NCBI GenBank assembly: GCA_029215795.1
Contig: JARDYH010000007.1
Coordinates: 78,689,763 to 78,753,762 of the forward strand
Direction of reading: 5' to 3'
Length of the DNA: 64,000 nucleotides
DNA from: Anniella stebbinsi
Taxonomy: Eukaryota; Chordata; Lepidosauria; Squamata; Anniellidae
Shown in pieces: positions 21,691 through 33,760 of this stretch; position 1 is the stretch's first letter, and every line of letters starts with the position of its first letter. The position numbers and the translations under genes are program-made. The notes beneath the pieces are model-generated. The model was given only the letters and a program-made list of their open reading frames with translations. It did not search any database and was not told where the DNA came from.

Positions 21691-22242
21691 TTATCTTTGC
21701 AAGCCCAGGCGCTGCCCCCTCTATTATCTTTGCAAGGTTACGGCTGATTCACACCTCGCTTGATGTCTCACTACTCATCTCTCTAGTATTGCAACAGTTG
21801 ATCTGAGAAGGCTCACACATTCAAGGGATCATTGGAGTCTGCTTGTACTCCTCCTTCGAGGAAGGCACACACATAGATTCATTTTTATTCTCCTCTGATC
21901 ATAACCCTCCTCCTCCTCCTCCTCTTTTTGGCAAGTAAGACAGAAGATGTGAAGCAGTGGCAGATGTTGACAATGGCAATGAGAAGATAGACTCAATGGG
22001 GAAGGTGGCCCATTGTGAGTATCCAAGGGCCCCCAAATAACCTGGAGCTGGCATTGATGCTCTCCCTTAAGTTTGAAGCCTTCACCATTCCCAAAGCAGC
22101 AAGCTAGAAAGCTGATCAATTAGTCTTGATTAATAGTCGGCTGGGGGTAGAATAACATCTGTCCAATGGCTTCAGCATAAAGGTTGCCACTGATTGCTTT
22201 AAAAATTATTTAAAAAAGACACTGAGGTTTCGAAAAGAGTTG

Positions 22243-22351
22243 GGGTGACATCATGGCTAAGAACCATGGGGTAAAATCCAGAGTAAGGACTGGGGAGATG
22301 AAGCCATCAAAATCTCTGGGTGACCTTGAGCCAGTCTTTCTCTGTGTGTGT
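22243..22351 (+). mobile_element. tRNA-derived SINE, left piece
   Basis: It carries GGGGTGACATCATGGCTAAG, then CTCTGGGTGACCTTGAGCC. The tail continues after the hAT element, at about 23221-23275 (CAGCCAGGCCTACCTCATAG). Confidence 0.6.
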
Positions 22352-23212
22352 TAGGGATGTGCATGGCTGAAATTATCGTATCATATCATTATCGGAAATT
22401 CTGACATAAAAAAATTTCAGGTTCGATCATATTGGGGGGTACCTGGATTTGATCGGATCTGAAATCCAATAAATATCAGAAGTTCAGATACGATAACAGT
22501 GTTTTTCCCCATAGGTTTGCATTGGGGGAAAGAAAGCTTTCCCCCAATGCAAGTCTTTGGGGAAAAACACTGGGCTGACACTCCTTCCCTCCCCCCCACT
22601 CACGCTACCTCCCCCCACTTGAGCTCCTTACCCCCCGCTGCCCCCACCCCAATCCCATAGTACTGCTAAACAGGCTTTCTGGCTTGTTCGTCAGTACAGA
22701 GAAGCGCCGAGTGATGTTCTGACGTACAGGCCAGAAAGCCTGTTTAGCAGTACTACGGGGCAGGGGCGGAGGGGAGGCCCAGGTAAGGAGCGTGGAGGGA
22801 GGAAGGAGGGGTCCCCCTTACTTGGGCCTTGTTCACTGCCGTCCGCTGCTAGGAACTACTGAGAACTAGGCTTTGCGGCCTACTTCTCAGTGGAGCGAGG
22901 GCGCGCCGGGTGATGTCATCACCCGGTGTACCTTCGCTCTACTCAGAACTAGGCCGCAAAGCCTAGTTCTCAGTAGTCCAGAGCAGCAGACGGTGGCTGA
23001 CAAGGCCCAGGTAAGGAGCACGAGTGGGGGGAGGGCCGGCCCTCAACTGGCGGTCCGATAATCTGATATGTCCGATAGCTATTGGACATATGGATTTCGG
23101 ATCTGATCAGATAGGACACCCAGGAATGTTTATCGTTATCATTAATTGGATGTCCAATAACAACCTTATCGGTTCATTATCGGAGATCGCAATGATACGA
23201 TACACATCCCTA
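22352..23212. mobile_element. Long hAT-type foldback, TAGGGATGTG family, subfamily B
   Basis: It begins TAGGGATGTGCATGG and ends ACACATCCCTA. The flanking 8-mers GTGTGTGT and GTAGTGTG match at 6 of 8 positions, and the element splits a SINE. The GC-rich interior has two tight hairpins (22659-22755 and about 22818-23015). The second has the core CCGGGTGATGTCATCACCCGG at 22906-22926. Confidence 0.82.
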
Positions 23213-23343
23213 GTAGTGTGTGTCCCTCCCTGTTTCTTTTTCAGCCAGGCCTACCTCATAGGGTTGTGAGGATGAAGTGTCTGATACGCACCTTTGCTAT
23301 GAACCCTGTAGGCATTCTACAGATCCACTCTGATTTGCTTTAT

Positions 23344-23535
23344 GACCATGAGAACACAGGAAACTGCCTTACCCTGAGTCAGAACATTGGTCCATCTAAC
23401 TTAGTATTGTACACACGGACTGGCAGCAGCTCTCCAGGGTTTCAGGCAGGGATTTTTCCAGTCCTACCTGGAGATGCCAAGAATTGAACTTGAGACCTTC
23501 TGCAGTGGTAAAGCAGGTATTCTGCCACTGAGCTG
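23344..23535 (-). mobile_element. tRNA-derived SINE
   Basis: The minus strand has a head with CAGTGGCAGAATACCTGC and GGTCTCAAGTTCAATTC, then the body CTGGAGAGCTGCTGCCAG, and ends near GGAAACTGCC inverse text. It matches 18224-18435. Confidence 0.7.
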
Positions 23536-24434
23536 TGCTCATTATCGGTTGCTGTAGGAAATCCTTTCCCACCCTGATGGCTTCTCGGTGTTCCGAACTT
23601 CAACTCCCAACAGCCCCAGTCAGTACGGCCAATTGCCAGGCAAACTGGGAGTTGTCAGCGAAAGCATCGGGACGTCACCAGGTTTGGTGGGGGATGCTGT
23701 TGCAAACATTGCACCAATCCAATGAGAGCCAGGGGGATTTAATAGCTACAGTGTTGGCTAGGATGAACCCAGATGGCAACACCGCTCAAGCGACCGTGGA
23801 CCAGTTGGGGTCTTTCAACTAATTTATTTATAAGATGTATAATCCACTTGATGTCCAAGAGGTTCAAGCCACCATACATGGTGAAGTTGGCTAGGCTAAC
23901 AAATAGTGATTGGCCAAAGATCACCTAGTTGAGTAGGGATTTGAACCATGAGATAAAATCCAGAGTAAGTCCTAAATAAAGCAGACCCATTAAGGAGGAT
24001 TGATTCAGTCATGGCTACCTGAAGTCCTATTCATTTCAATTAGTCTATTCTCAGTAGGACTTAAATTGGACTTTACCCTCGGTCTCCCCGCCCCCGCTGC
24101 CCCCCCCCCCAGTAGCGTGGTGGTAAACTTTGAAGCGCAGGCACCCCTCATGACAATCCCCAGAGTCAAACAAATCCAAAAATGCAGGCAACTGCATAGA
24201 TCCATATCCACAAACTAGTTCTAGCAGATTTCCTCTCCATCAGGATCTCCGGTATTTTGTAAAGCGAATGGTTCTTAATTGCCCATTCAAGACCAAGCCG
24301 CTCCCAGATACATTGTATTACAACAGGGAAAATTCATTTCTTCCCAGCTACTGGGAGGATTGGAGATCAGCTCAGAGGGAACAGGGAAGCCAGAGGGGGA
24401 AGAGGGTGGCCGGCAGATGATGTCATCATCCCTG

Positions 24435-24690
24435 CTGAGGCTGGTGGATCTGACATGAGTGGGTGGGATGAATATGGTGATGGATGGTGGATGAGTGGGA
24501 TACAGATGGGATGTATTCAATAGAGGCTCCAGTGTCACTGGGACAACGAACCCTCTCCGGGTTTCAGTCAGAACTCTAAAGGAGCTATTCAAGATGTAAT
24601 AGCTCCTTGAGAGTTCTGACTAGTTCCGACTGAAAACCGGAGAGGATTCGCCGCCCCGCTGACATGGGAGCCACCAGCCTCCACTGGATG
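24435..24690. mobile_element. Foldback MITE, GGCTGGTGG family, second copy
   Basis: It has the CCGGGTTTCAGTCAGAACTC arm and its inverse (ACTGAAAACCGGAGAGG) around a centre near 24595. The left arm is interrupted by GGATGAGTGGGA-type simple sequence. Confidence 0.6.
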
Positions 24691-24755
24691 GATTCAGAAC
24701 ACCACCCCCACCACCCCGGGTTAAATGCACATTATTATTTGGCAGGCAGTCTAAG

Positions 24756-25105
24756 GCCCCCTCTACAAGGATGCGCTTTTGCGCCCGGTTGTGCGATTAT
24801 GCGCATTATCGCAGACGTGCATTTACTCCTAATCCCTCTGCACGGGAGGCGGCGAGAGGCGGCGAAACGCATTAATAGATGTCCAAAAAGTGCTTTACAA
24901 GAAGTTAATGCGCATAATCGCTTGTTCACACGGGGAAAATGCGCTTTAACGGCCAGAGCAAAATAAAACTCGCAATTTAACGTGCATTCGAAAATGCGCA
25001 TTATCGGGGAGATAACGCGCCTCTATGCCCGATTTGCGCTCCGTTCTTGTAGAGGTAAAATTTTTAATGAACCTTCAAAGCGCATTAAACCTCTCTTGTA
25101 GAGGC
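24756..25105. mobile_element. ATGCGC-rich hAT MITE, copy 2
   Basis: It has the same ends (GCCCCCTCTACAAGG and CTTGTAGAGGC). The flanking 8-mers agree at only 5 of 8 positions, as expected for an older insertion. The interior is collinear with 20432-20760. Confidence 0.82.
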
Positions 25106-26180
25106 ACCCTAAATCTGTATCCTGACTACCAGCTCTGACCCATACAGACTGGGCCTCTGATATCTTGCAGGACTGTTTTGTGATCGTTTTGGGACAGGGG
25201 AGTGATGGGGGAAAGGGGGGCAGCTTCCTCAAGGTAGTCGTGAGCTCACTTGGAAAAGTCTTCAGTATTAGTTCTGCGGGCCAGGAAGGGGGGAATGGAA
25301 TGAAAGCGAAAGGTGGATGAAGACAAGGAGGGAGTTTAAAGCTATAAAGGTATCCAGTTAACAGCGCATAATCCCCTCCTGCCAAAAGCAGACCGCAGGC
25401 CATTTAGGGGCATGTCAAGTCAGGCAAAGGAAAGGTGGCTGCAGGCAGGGAGGGCGGGGAGCGATCATTTACATTTTGAGCAACAGGAAAAGAGAGAGAT
25501 TTCATTTTGATAAATTTAAGTGTCAGGGTGGGAGGAAGGAAGGAAGGCGGAGGAAGGCGCTTCAGGTCCTGACAAAATAAATAACCTGTAGCACCAGCAC
25601 ATCAGGCTGCAAGAACCTCACCAGTATAAATACTGAAGAAAGGTGGGAATGCGTGTGTAATCTGGCAGTTCAGCCAACTAGCCTATTTACAGTGGGGAGT
25701 CCAGGTTTGACTGTCTCAATCCACATTTATTTTCCAGTTTGTTTTTGTCCTGCCCTTCCTCCAAAGAGCCCAAGAGAGTGTGCTTGCCATTTTCAACCTC
25801 ACAACGGCCCTCTAAGGTAGGCTCAGGGTGGCCATCTGTCCTCTGGTTGAAGGCATCCTCGATTTGAAAGGCTGTCCGGGTCGAGACGAGTTGAAAGAGA
25901 ACGTAACCCAAGAAGGGGGAACAAGCCTTGAAGTTGCCCATTGACAGTTACACCTGGATAGCACACTGAGCAGGCACACAGGTCACTAGATCTATACTAC
26001 CGCTTTATAGCAGTATTGAAGTGCACTGATAACTGTTGGGGCACAATCCACGTTCCATATACTGATTTCACAGTGTTATATCCTGCTGTTTATTCCACAT
26101 TTGTAATGATTTGACAGGATGTGTCGATCTGCCCTTAGTCTTTTTTCCCTTTTTCCTCTATTGTGAATATCAAAGAAACA

Positions 26181-26181
<1 letters not shown>

Positions 26182-26228
<47 letters not shown>
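26182..26228 (+). repeat. (AAT)n microsatellite
   Basis: About fifteen AAT units directly before the MITE copy at 26250. Confidence 0.9.
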
Positions 26229-26230
<2 letters not shown>

Positions 26231-26249
26231 CGTGAGATGTAGCGTATGA

Positions 26250-26575
26250 GTGTCATCAGATGAATGTTTTATAACACATTCGTTACTGGCCACTCACGGA
26301 CATTAGTGGGTCCTTTTGACGACAACAGCCACCTCCTGCGTGTCTCCCTTTTCTCAACTTTAGAGTCACAAAATAAACCTCTTTTAATCTGTCTCTTCTG
26401 AGATTGCGCTATAAAATGCCCGCTAGAGGGTGCTGTCCCCATTGAAATCTACAGGTCACATGGTTGCTGGTCTCCTCCGTGACAAGTGCTCGTTTCAAAT
26501 GCGGAAGAGAACCAGAAAGAGAGCCCATGGCAAGGAAAGGTGATTCCACCCCTCCCCCCACCCTGTCTGATGATT
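26250..26575. mobile_element. MITE with GTGTCATCAGA ends, copy 2
   Basis: It is related to 4691-5096 across most of its length (GCCACTCACGGAC, ATAAAATGCCCGCTAGAGGG) and ends CTGTCTGATGATTC. Confidence 0.6.
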
Positions 26576-26589
26576 CTTTATGTCTTTAC

Positions 26590-26700
26590 GGGTGCAATCC
26601 TATGCAAATTTAGTCAGTAAAAAAGGCCTACAACTCCCAGCATGCCTCAGTCAGAGTTGTAAGCCTTTTCTTCTGTCTAAACTTCCCTAGGATTGCACCT
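26590..26700. mobile_element. Palindromic GGTGCAATCCTA element
   Basis: It starts GGGTGCAATCCTATGC and ends TAGGATTGCACCT, with an inner inverted pair around CTACAACTCCCAGCATGC. Further copies are at 28801-28898 and, interrupted, at 37164-37618. Confidence 0.7.
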
Positions 26701-27414
26701 TAAATTGTTGTCAGGTTTTCTAAATCTGCAACTATACATATTAATTAATATCTGCAAATTTGATGCAAATATGTCTCATCTTTTGTGAAGACGCATTGCC
26801 TCTCTTGGGATTGATATGTGAGTGGCCACCCTAGGTAGGCTAGGCTGAAAGACAATGACTTACCCATAGTCACTCAATAACTTGGGAAGGGGGAACGACT
26901 CACACATCACTCTCATGTGTGAGCTTCCCCTACAACGGCTCTCCAAAGCAGCCCTGTTGAACATCTGATTCCCTGCCTCCCCACAAAATCCAATGCAAAA
27001 TGTTTAGAGATAGCTTATTTTTTTCTTTTTCTTTTTTTTGAGACAGTGCTATTTTTTTTTTAAAAAAAATGGGACTGTAAGGCCAAAGAATGAGGCAGTG
27101 TGCTGCTCACACCAGCAGGTGGTGCATAAGAAGACCAAACATGGGAACAGCCACTGGTGGCCACATGCCATTCACATTATCCTACTGCACAATAGTATTA
27201 TTATTAATAACAACAACAATAATCATAATCATAATCATAATGGATTCCACACCAGCTGTTTCTGGTAGCCAACACATGCCTTTACTAGCCCTAACATGTA
27301 CTGAACTCTCAGCATCCTACAAAAGGAGTCGATAACCTTACTGCATTAACAAGGGATAGCCTTGTTCATCTTGTATCATGAAAACAAAAAGGAATAATAA
27401 TGTTAACGTTTTAT

Positions 27415-28070
27415 TAGGGATGTGCAACAATTTGACACAATGTCCGATTTCCGATTAAAACCAGAGAAATCGGACACCCGATGTTCGATTCCGATGTAAC
27501 AATTCAAATTTCTGATTTTTTTCCAAACCGATTTTTTAAAATCTGTTTTTAATCGGAAAAATCGGAGAAAAAATTGGATCGGAAAAAAACGCCTATGACT
27601 TTGTTATTTTAAAAGTTAAAACTTGAAATTCTGTCCTAGTGCAGTTTGGATGTTGCTAGACATGTGTATTAAATTTCAGAGCAATCGGTCCAACCCTGTA
27701 ATTTATATGAATTTTTGAAACTTTCAGCTGTCAAATGGAGACCTGTTAAAAGTTGCACAATCTTTCAAAAATTCATATAAAATACAGGGTAGGACCAATT
27801 GTTTTGAAATGTAATACACATGTCTAGCAACATCCAATCTGCACTGGGACAGAGTTTCAAGTTTTTAACTTTTAAAATAACTTAAGTTATAGGCATTTTT
27901 TCACCAAAAATGGGCAAAAAATGGATCCGATTTATAAATCGGATGTCCGATTTTAATCGGAATCGGAAATCAGATCCAAAGTGAGTGACCTCTAATTTTT
28001 CCGATTCCAATTTTTTTAAAAATCAGAATTTCTGATTCCGATCCATTTTTTTGTCCCATGCACATCCCTA
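27415..28070. mobile_element. Long hAT-type foldback, TAGGGATGTG family, subfamily A
   Basis: It begins TAGGGATGTGCAACA and ends TGCACATCCCTA. The flanking 8-mers CGTTTTAT and GTTTTTAT match at 6 of 8 positions. The arms are rich in TCGGA/TCCGA words. The interior (TATGAATTTTTGAAAC and its inverse) matches 11804-12444. Confidence 0.82.
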
Positions 28071-28800
28071 GTTTTTATGCCAAAATAAATCTGCAGGAGT
28101 GCTGCAGGAACTCCTATTTGTTCTTACAGTATTATTCAATTTCACAGTATGTTTTTGTATACCAGTTGTTGGCACCAATGCAGCTTTTCTTTCTTTCTTT
28201 GGTCCCTGTGTGCGTGGTGGTGGTGGTGGTGGTATTAAGGGTGGGAATGGTAGGGTGGGAAGGTAGATCCCCCTTACCCACATGCAGGAGTACCAATCCA
28301 GATTGGGACCCCACACACTAACACTAAACTTTTTTTAAAAAAAGACTTTAGGATCAGGTACCCGCTTTGCATTTAATGTGTACTTTACCTCTTAGTTTAT
28401 CAAGTGACAAGAAAGCAAGTTTTCAGACATTCAAAGTGAGTTCAATGAACACACATAACCAGGGGAGGGGGGCACACAGGAACCTACATTACTCGGCGAC
28501 TAATGGAAACATGACAGGCCGCTGAGGCCGCTACATTACTCGGCCGCAATGTCCCATCCTGCCCCCCCCTCGCAGACACTGCTGAGCTTGCTGGGTTCAT
28601 TGCCTGTGTGGCAGCAAAGGGAGGGGGAGGGGGCGCCTTCCAGAGCCGCCTGGCCCAAGAGTCCTCTGCCTTCCCCTCCCCCGCTACCGCCACCCCACTT
28701 TCTCCCCCATGCGGCTGTGGTCACGGTGCTCTTCTCCTCCTCCCCCTCCCCGCCTAAGGATGAGTGAGAAATTTGCTTCATCTGTTTTTAAAAATTGATT

Positions 28801-28898
28801 TAGGGAGCAATCCTATCCATGTTTAGACATTGCAGGCTGGGGGATGCTGGGAATTGCAGGACTTTTTTTCTGTCTAAACATGGATAGGATTGCACCTT
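28801..28898. mobile_element. Palindromic GCAATCCTA element
   Basis: It runs from AGCAATCCTATCCATG to its inverse CATGGATAGGATTGCACC, with a shared TGTCTAAACATGG arm. Confidence 0.7.
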
Positions 28899-29404
28899 TA
28901 ACCTATTTGCACTTCCTGAGCCTTCCGCAAACCAAGCCAGAGTTGCATACCCACATATTTTCGGGCTTTTTGATGCAGGGGAAAAGATCCCCCAAAATGT
29001 GCCCAAACACGTGCGCAAAGCCACATTTCAGCAAGTGTAACGTATGGGGTGGGGGGTGGGGGTGACATGCATGTTTTAAAATAATATCTGCAACAAAAAT
29101 GTATACATTGGGGAAATAGCACACACACAAAAGGTTTGGATTTCTGTATTGATCTTTAAAAACAAAACAAAAACAATTACAACCTTGTGCAGAAACAGAC
29201 TGGAAAAAGCTTGACTTTAAATATTCCAACAAATCTAAGCAAAATCAGGATTGACAAGATACATTCTTACTTACGCTGGGTCAGTTTATGTGTCCAGGCA
29301 GGTCCCTTTTCAGTTCAGGGGACCTTGGGATTGAACCTGAGGGCTTTTACATACAAAACATGGGCGATACCACTTAACTATGTACTGTGATCAGATGTGT
29401 GTGT

Positions 29405-29545
29405 TGGTTAGGTCCGGGAGCTGAAGATGATGCAGAATATATGGACACATTACACCTGCGTTAAAAGAACTGCACTGGCTGCCTATAAGCTACCAGGCCA
29501 TGTTCAACGTTCTGCCGCTGACACAAAAAGCCATACCTTAGGATC
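29405..29545 (+). mobile_element. L2-type LINE fragment
   Basis: The plus strand reads HITPALKELHWLPISYQAMF at 29446-29505, the conserved phrase after the reverse-transcriptase domain in L2-like elements, then stops. Confidence 0.65.
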
Positions 29546-29993
29546 GGGATGCCTAGCAGATCGGTAACCTTTTTGGCTCTGTGGGACTCATCCACTATCA
29601 GCTTGGTGCACATATCTTTCCAGCCTGCTCACTAGGGATTACTGAGGGGTGGAAGTCAAAGCTTCTCACATCTCTCAGGGTTCTTCACCAAGATTGCTGC
29701 TTTGCCATCCTACTAGCAGCAGGAAAACAGTGATCTCAGAAGCAAGGAAACAGTGTGTGGGTGACAAGGCAAAATGGATGGGCTCCCATCTGCTTTGGGA
29801 ACAATGTAGGAAGTAGACAAGAGCCATATCCAACCCCAGGCTGCAAGTTGTACACTCCTGCCCTATATATAACCAGTCAATCTCTGAGATTTTCTGAGGA
29901 GGCTTCTTGTTGGTTCCATGGTTGTCATGGACTATCATGAAAGTGTGCCTTCTTGGTGGTGGCACCCACCCTCTGCAACACCCTCCAACATTA

Positions 29994-30309
29994 GGCTGAC
30001 CATATGAAAAGGAGGACAGGGCTCATGTAACTTTAACAGTTGTACAGAAAAGGGAATTTCAGCCAGTGTCATTTGTATGCAATTAGTTCCTGGTGAAATT
30101 CCCTCTTCATCGCAACAGTTAAAGTTGCAGGGGCCCTACCTTCTTTTGTATATGGTCACTCTAGTATAGTGCCTGCAACTTTAACTGTTGTGATGAAGAG
30201 GGAATTTCACCAGGAACTAATTGCATCCAAATGACAGTGGCTGAAATTCCCTTTTCTCTACAACTGTTAAAGTTACAGGAGCCCTGTCCTCCTTTTCATA
30301 TGGTCAGCC
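29994..30309. mobile_element. TA-flanked foldback element, copy 4
   Basis: It has intact GGCTGACCATATGAAAAGGA ends and TA flanks. The central segment is in the opposite orientation to copies 1 to 3, which fits insertion in the reverse orientation. Confidence 0.85.
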
Positions 30310-31289
30310 TATCCAACTTGTGGTTCAAGAGGCAGAAACTGTGGTGTGTGTGTGAGAGAGAGAGAGGGGGTGGCACACCAACCTTTGGCTCTTATTCACC
30401 CACTTTTGGCTGTAGCTCAACCTTCTGCTCACCTGCAGCGACTCCCAGATCACTCCTGAGGGAATGCAACCCTCAACAGAGAAAAGGTCCTTCACCCCTG
30501 CTCTACGGATCAGGAATCAATGGTCGACTCATGATCAACAACTGGGTACAATGGACCTGACCTCAGATGGGCAACAGTGCCACCCTATGCCTATCTGGTA
30601 ATAAAATAAAAATAAATAAGAAGTGCATCTCACAATGCTTTGGATTAAAGTCCTGAAAAGGTTGAAAATTGTGGCTTTAAGGCCATCGGTAGTGTTTGCA
30701 CCACACAATACTTTAAAAAAAAAGGCATAGACTGCATGTTTTATCCGTTTACTCTTTGTTTGGCTTTTATTGTTTCGTCGTCATGGACAGAGCACAATGT
30801 GGCGTCAACTCCATACGGTAAATATGCTTAACGTTGGTATAAAATATAACAGGCTCTAAAACAGTACTAAAGTCATCAGTCTGTCAGAGATTATGCGAAA
30901 TGCACAGAGCTGAATTCCATGGGGTTTAGTCATGTATTTGTGTGCATGGGTATAATTGGGCCAGATAGAGGAGGAAACCAAGGTCTCACCTGCCACACCT
31001 ACTGAAAGAGAGTTTTTAAAAGAATGAGTGAATGAATGAAGAGCAAGCCAGGACTTCACAGGCCAAGGCAAACTAATGTTTAAAAGTAGGGCCTTGGGCT
31101 CCATTCCACTAAAAGTTTCAAAACAGAAGGAAAAGACTAATACATCCAAATCGTTTACATAATGCAAATATCCCCAAAGTTTAGATATGGAAATACATTT
31201 TCAACTTTTTTAAAAAAAATGTGTTGAGGTCCACTTTTAAAATCCAGATGATTAAGAAGATAAGAAGAGTTTTAACTGCCCTACTGTAT

Positions 31290-31810
31290 AAGTAGGGTGG
31301 CCCTACCTATGTGCTACTTTACAGAGGACAGGATCTGAGGGTCCCTCAGAGGCCAGTCCGCTATTTTAAATCATCCTGTATTTCAGCCTTCCAACCTAGT
31401 GGCTTCCGGATGTGTGGGACTGCAACTCCCATTCTTCCCCAGACAAGGATGCTGGCAGAGGGCTTATGGGAATTGTAGTACAACACATGTGGAGGGTACC
31501 AGGTTGGGAGAGGCTGCTTTATTTGAACAGCTGTCCACTCCAGGTCAGGTTTAAAGAGTTTAAAAAAAAAACCTGGGAAGGGAAAGCTGTGACGTCTTGA
31601 AATTGCCCATCAATGCTTAGCACACCTGGACAGCAGACTGAGCTGCAGGAACCAAGCAAACCTGGGCACAGTGCCCCCTCTTAGGGTGAGAAGTACTGTA
31701 TTTCTATTTAGAATTCATTCTAAATTTGCATCCATGCATAGAAATTAGCACATGAACATTGGATGCAAATCAGAGTCCTCTTCTCCCCTTTTTCTAAGTG
31801 GCCACCCTAT
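31290..31810. repeat. Interspersed repeat split by a palindromic element
   Basis: The left piece (GTAGGGTGGCCCTACC, then GAGGCCAGTCCGC) and the right piece (ATTTGAACAGCTGTCCACTC and on) belong to the 4190 family. A palindromic element at 31385-31517 separates them. Confidence 0.55.
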
Positions 31811-32020
31811 GTATGAAGCTGCAGTCAATTTGACCAATTATCTGGTCACTTCAACCCCATTTCCAGCTGCTAGAATGGGAGGGCATTAAAAAGTGGTGAA
31901 ACTGAACAGATACACTCAGGTGCAGGGACCAAGCATAAGGTTCACATTCTCCAACATTTTACAGAAGAAAACATTGACAATCTCATTACCTTTCAACATC
32001 ATACCGAGGAGCGTGTGGTT

Positions 32021-32320
32021 GGGTGACCATATGAAAAGGAAGACAGGGCTCCTGTATCTTTAACAGTTGTATTGAAAGGGGAATTTCAGCAGGTGTCATT
32101 GTTATGCGTGCAGCACCTGGTGAAATCCCCTCTTCATCACAGGAGCTATACTAGAGTGACCAGATACAAAAGAGGGCAGGGCTCCTGCAGCTTTAACTGT
32201 GGTGATGAATCGGGAATTTCACCAGGTGCTGCATGCATAACAGTGGCACCTGCTGAAATTCCCCTTTCAATGCTACTGTTAAAGATACAGGGCCTTGTCC
32301 TCCTTTTCATATGGTCACCC
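32021..32320. mobile_element. TA-flanked foldback element, copy 5 (diverged)
   Basis: Its ends are GGGTGACCATATGAAAAGG and the inverse. The interior uses CAGCACCTGGTGAAATCC in place of TTAGTTCCTGGTG, marking a subfamily. TA is kept only on the right side. Confidence 0.78.
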
Positions 32321-32489
32321 TATCACATGGCCAACCCCTGCCCCTTCATTATTATGAACTATTAAAATCTCATCTCTCCTGGCTGTAAACAAAGTTGACA
32401 ACTCTGTAAGCAGACCTTGCAATCTCTCTTTTAATTGTGGCTTCATTTTATCACTGAGAGAGGGCGAAAAATGTCTCCCTATCCACATT

Positions 32490-32568
32490 CTCCACACCAC
32501 GCATAATTGTGTACACCTCTATCATGTCTCCTCTGATAGAGGTGTACACAATTATGCATGGTGTGGAG
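32490..32568. repeat. Tight inverted repeat, 35-bp arms
   Basis: The arms are 32490-32524 and 32534-32568, with one mismatch and a 9-base loop. The left arm sequence (CACCTCTATCATGTCTCC region) looks like a LINE or SINE tail, so the right arm is an inverted copy of it. Confidence 0.85.
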
Positions 32569-32590
32569 TATGCCCTTGGTATATTAAGTA

Positions 32591-32906
32591 GGCTGACCAT
32601 ATGAAAAGGAGGACAGGGCTCATGTAACTTTAACAGTTGTAGAGAAAAGGGAATTTCAGCCAGTGTCATTTGTATGCAATTAGTTCCTGGTGAAATTCCC
32701 TCTTCGTCACAACAGTTAAAGGTGCAGGGCCCCTGCCTTCTTTTGTATATTGTCACTCTAGTATAGTGCCTGCAACTTTAACTGTTGTGATGAAGAGGGA
32801 CTTTCACCAGGAACTAATTGCATACAAATGACACTGGCTGAAATTCCCTTTTCTCTGCAACTGTTAAAGTTACAAGAGCCCTGTCCTCCTTTTCATATGG
32901 TCAGCC
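32591..32906. mobile_element. TA-flanked foldback element, copy 6
   Basis: It has intact ends, TA flanks, and the same central orientation as copy 4. Confidence 0.85.
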
Positions 32907-32929
32907 TAATATTAAGCCCTTGGAGAAAA

Positions 32930-33760
32930 TGACAGAGAACAGTCTTGGAATCTTCTGCGTATACTTTACCACTGAGCAACAGGCTCCCCTCAAGTGTTTG
33001 ATGTGAATTCCCCCAGGATATTATCATTCCCTCTAAGAGCAAACGTAGGTGGTGAGTGCTGAGAGAAACGGAGTCAAAATGGCAAGGTATCGGCAGGCGC
33101 GGAGGAACCTGAGATTTGCAGAAGTAGGGAAAAATGTTTTGAAAACCCCCTTAAGTGTGTTTGTGGGGTGGAGGGGACACTACCAAAACAACCAAACAAG
33201 GACTGAACATGCTCAATGCCTATGAAATGTTGAACACCTGCTGGAAAAGAAAACCGAAATTGCTTGTTGAAGGTTGTTGCTGTCTCAGACTCCGAACAGG
33301 AGCAGTCCTCTTAGGAGGTGATGGGGCTACATAGAGCCATTTTCTCTTTCCATTATTGGGCATTGCTGAGCAGATGTAAGAGTTGAGGTGTTTTTTTTTC
33401 TGAGCGGCTCTCCGTGCGTGTATCCCAAACAACTGGATGCGGGGAGGAACCAGGCATGCAGATTCCATCCATCCATATGTTCAGTTCTTCATCCATCTGA
33501 GGATGTCATGTGTGCAAAAACACACATATGCTGCCAAATTAGATTGGTGCAACAGGGTCAGAATGTTACTGGTAAGGAGATGGTGTAGCATAGAGGAATT
33601 GGGAAGGCTGTGCAGAACAGCAAGGAAAGACAACGTTTTGTACAGCCTTCTTAATGCATTTTCTATAGGAAGGATGATATTTTTAAAAAAAAAAATGTGG
33701 AAAGGGCAAATACAACCTCCTGCCCATCTTCCCCAGCAACTGATGTTTAGAGGCATACTG
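32930..33760. other. Unassigned non-genic stretch
   Basis: I see no repeat family of the window and no credible exon here. Confidence 0.3.

Noticed and set aside
30231..30560. A 109-codon plus-strand frame
   Set aside because: Its start lies in a TA foldback copy and the rest has no family resemblance.
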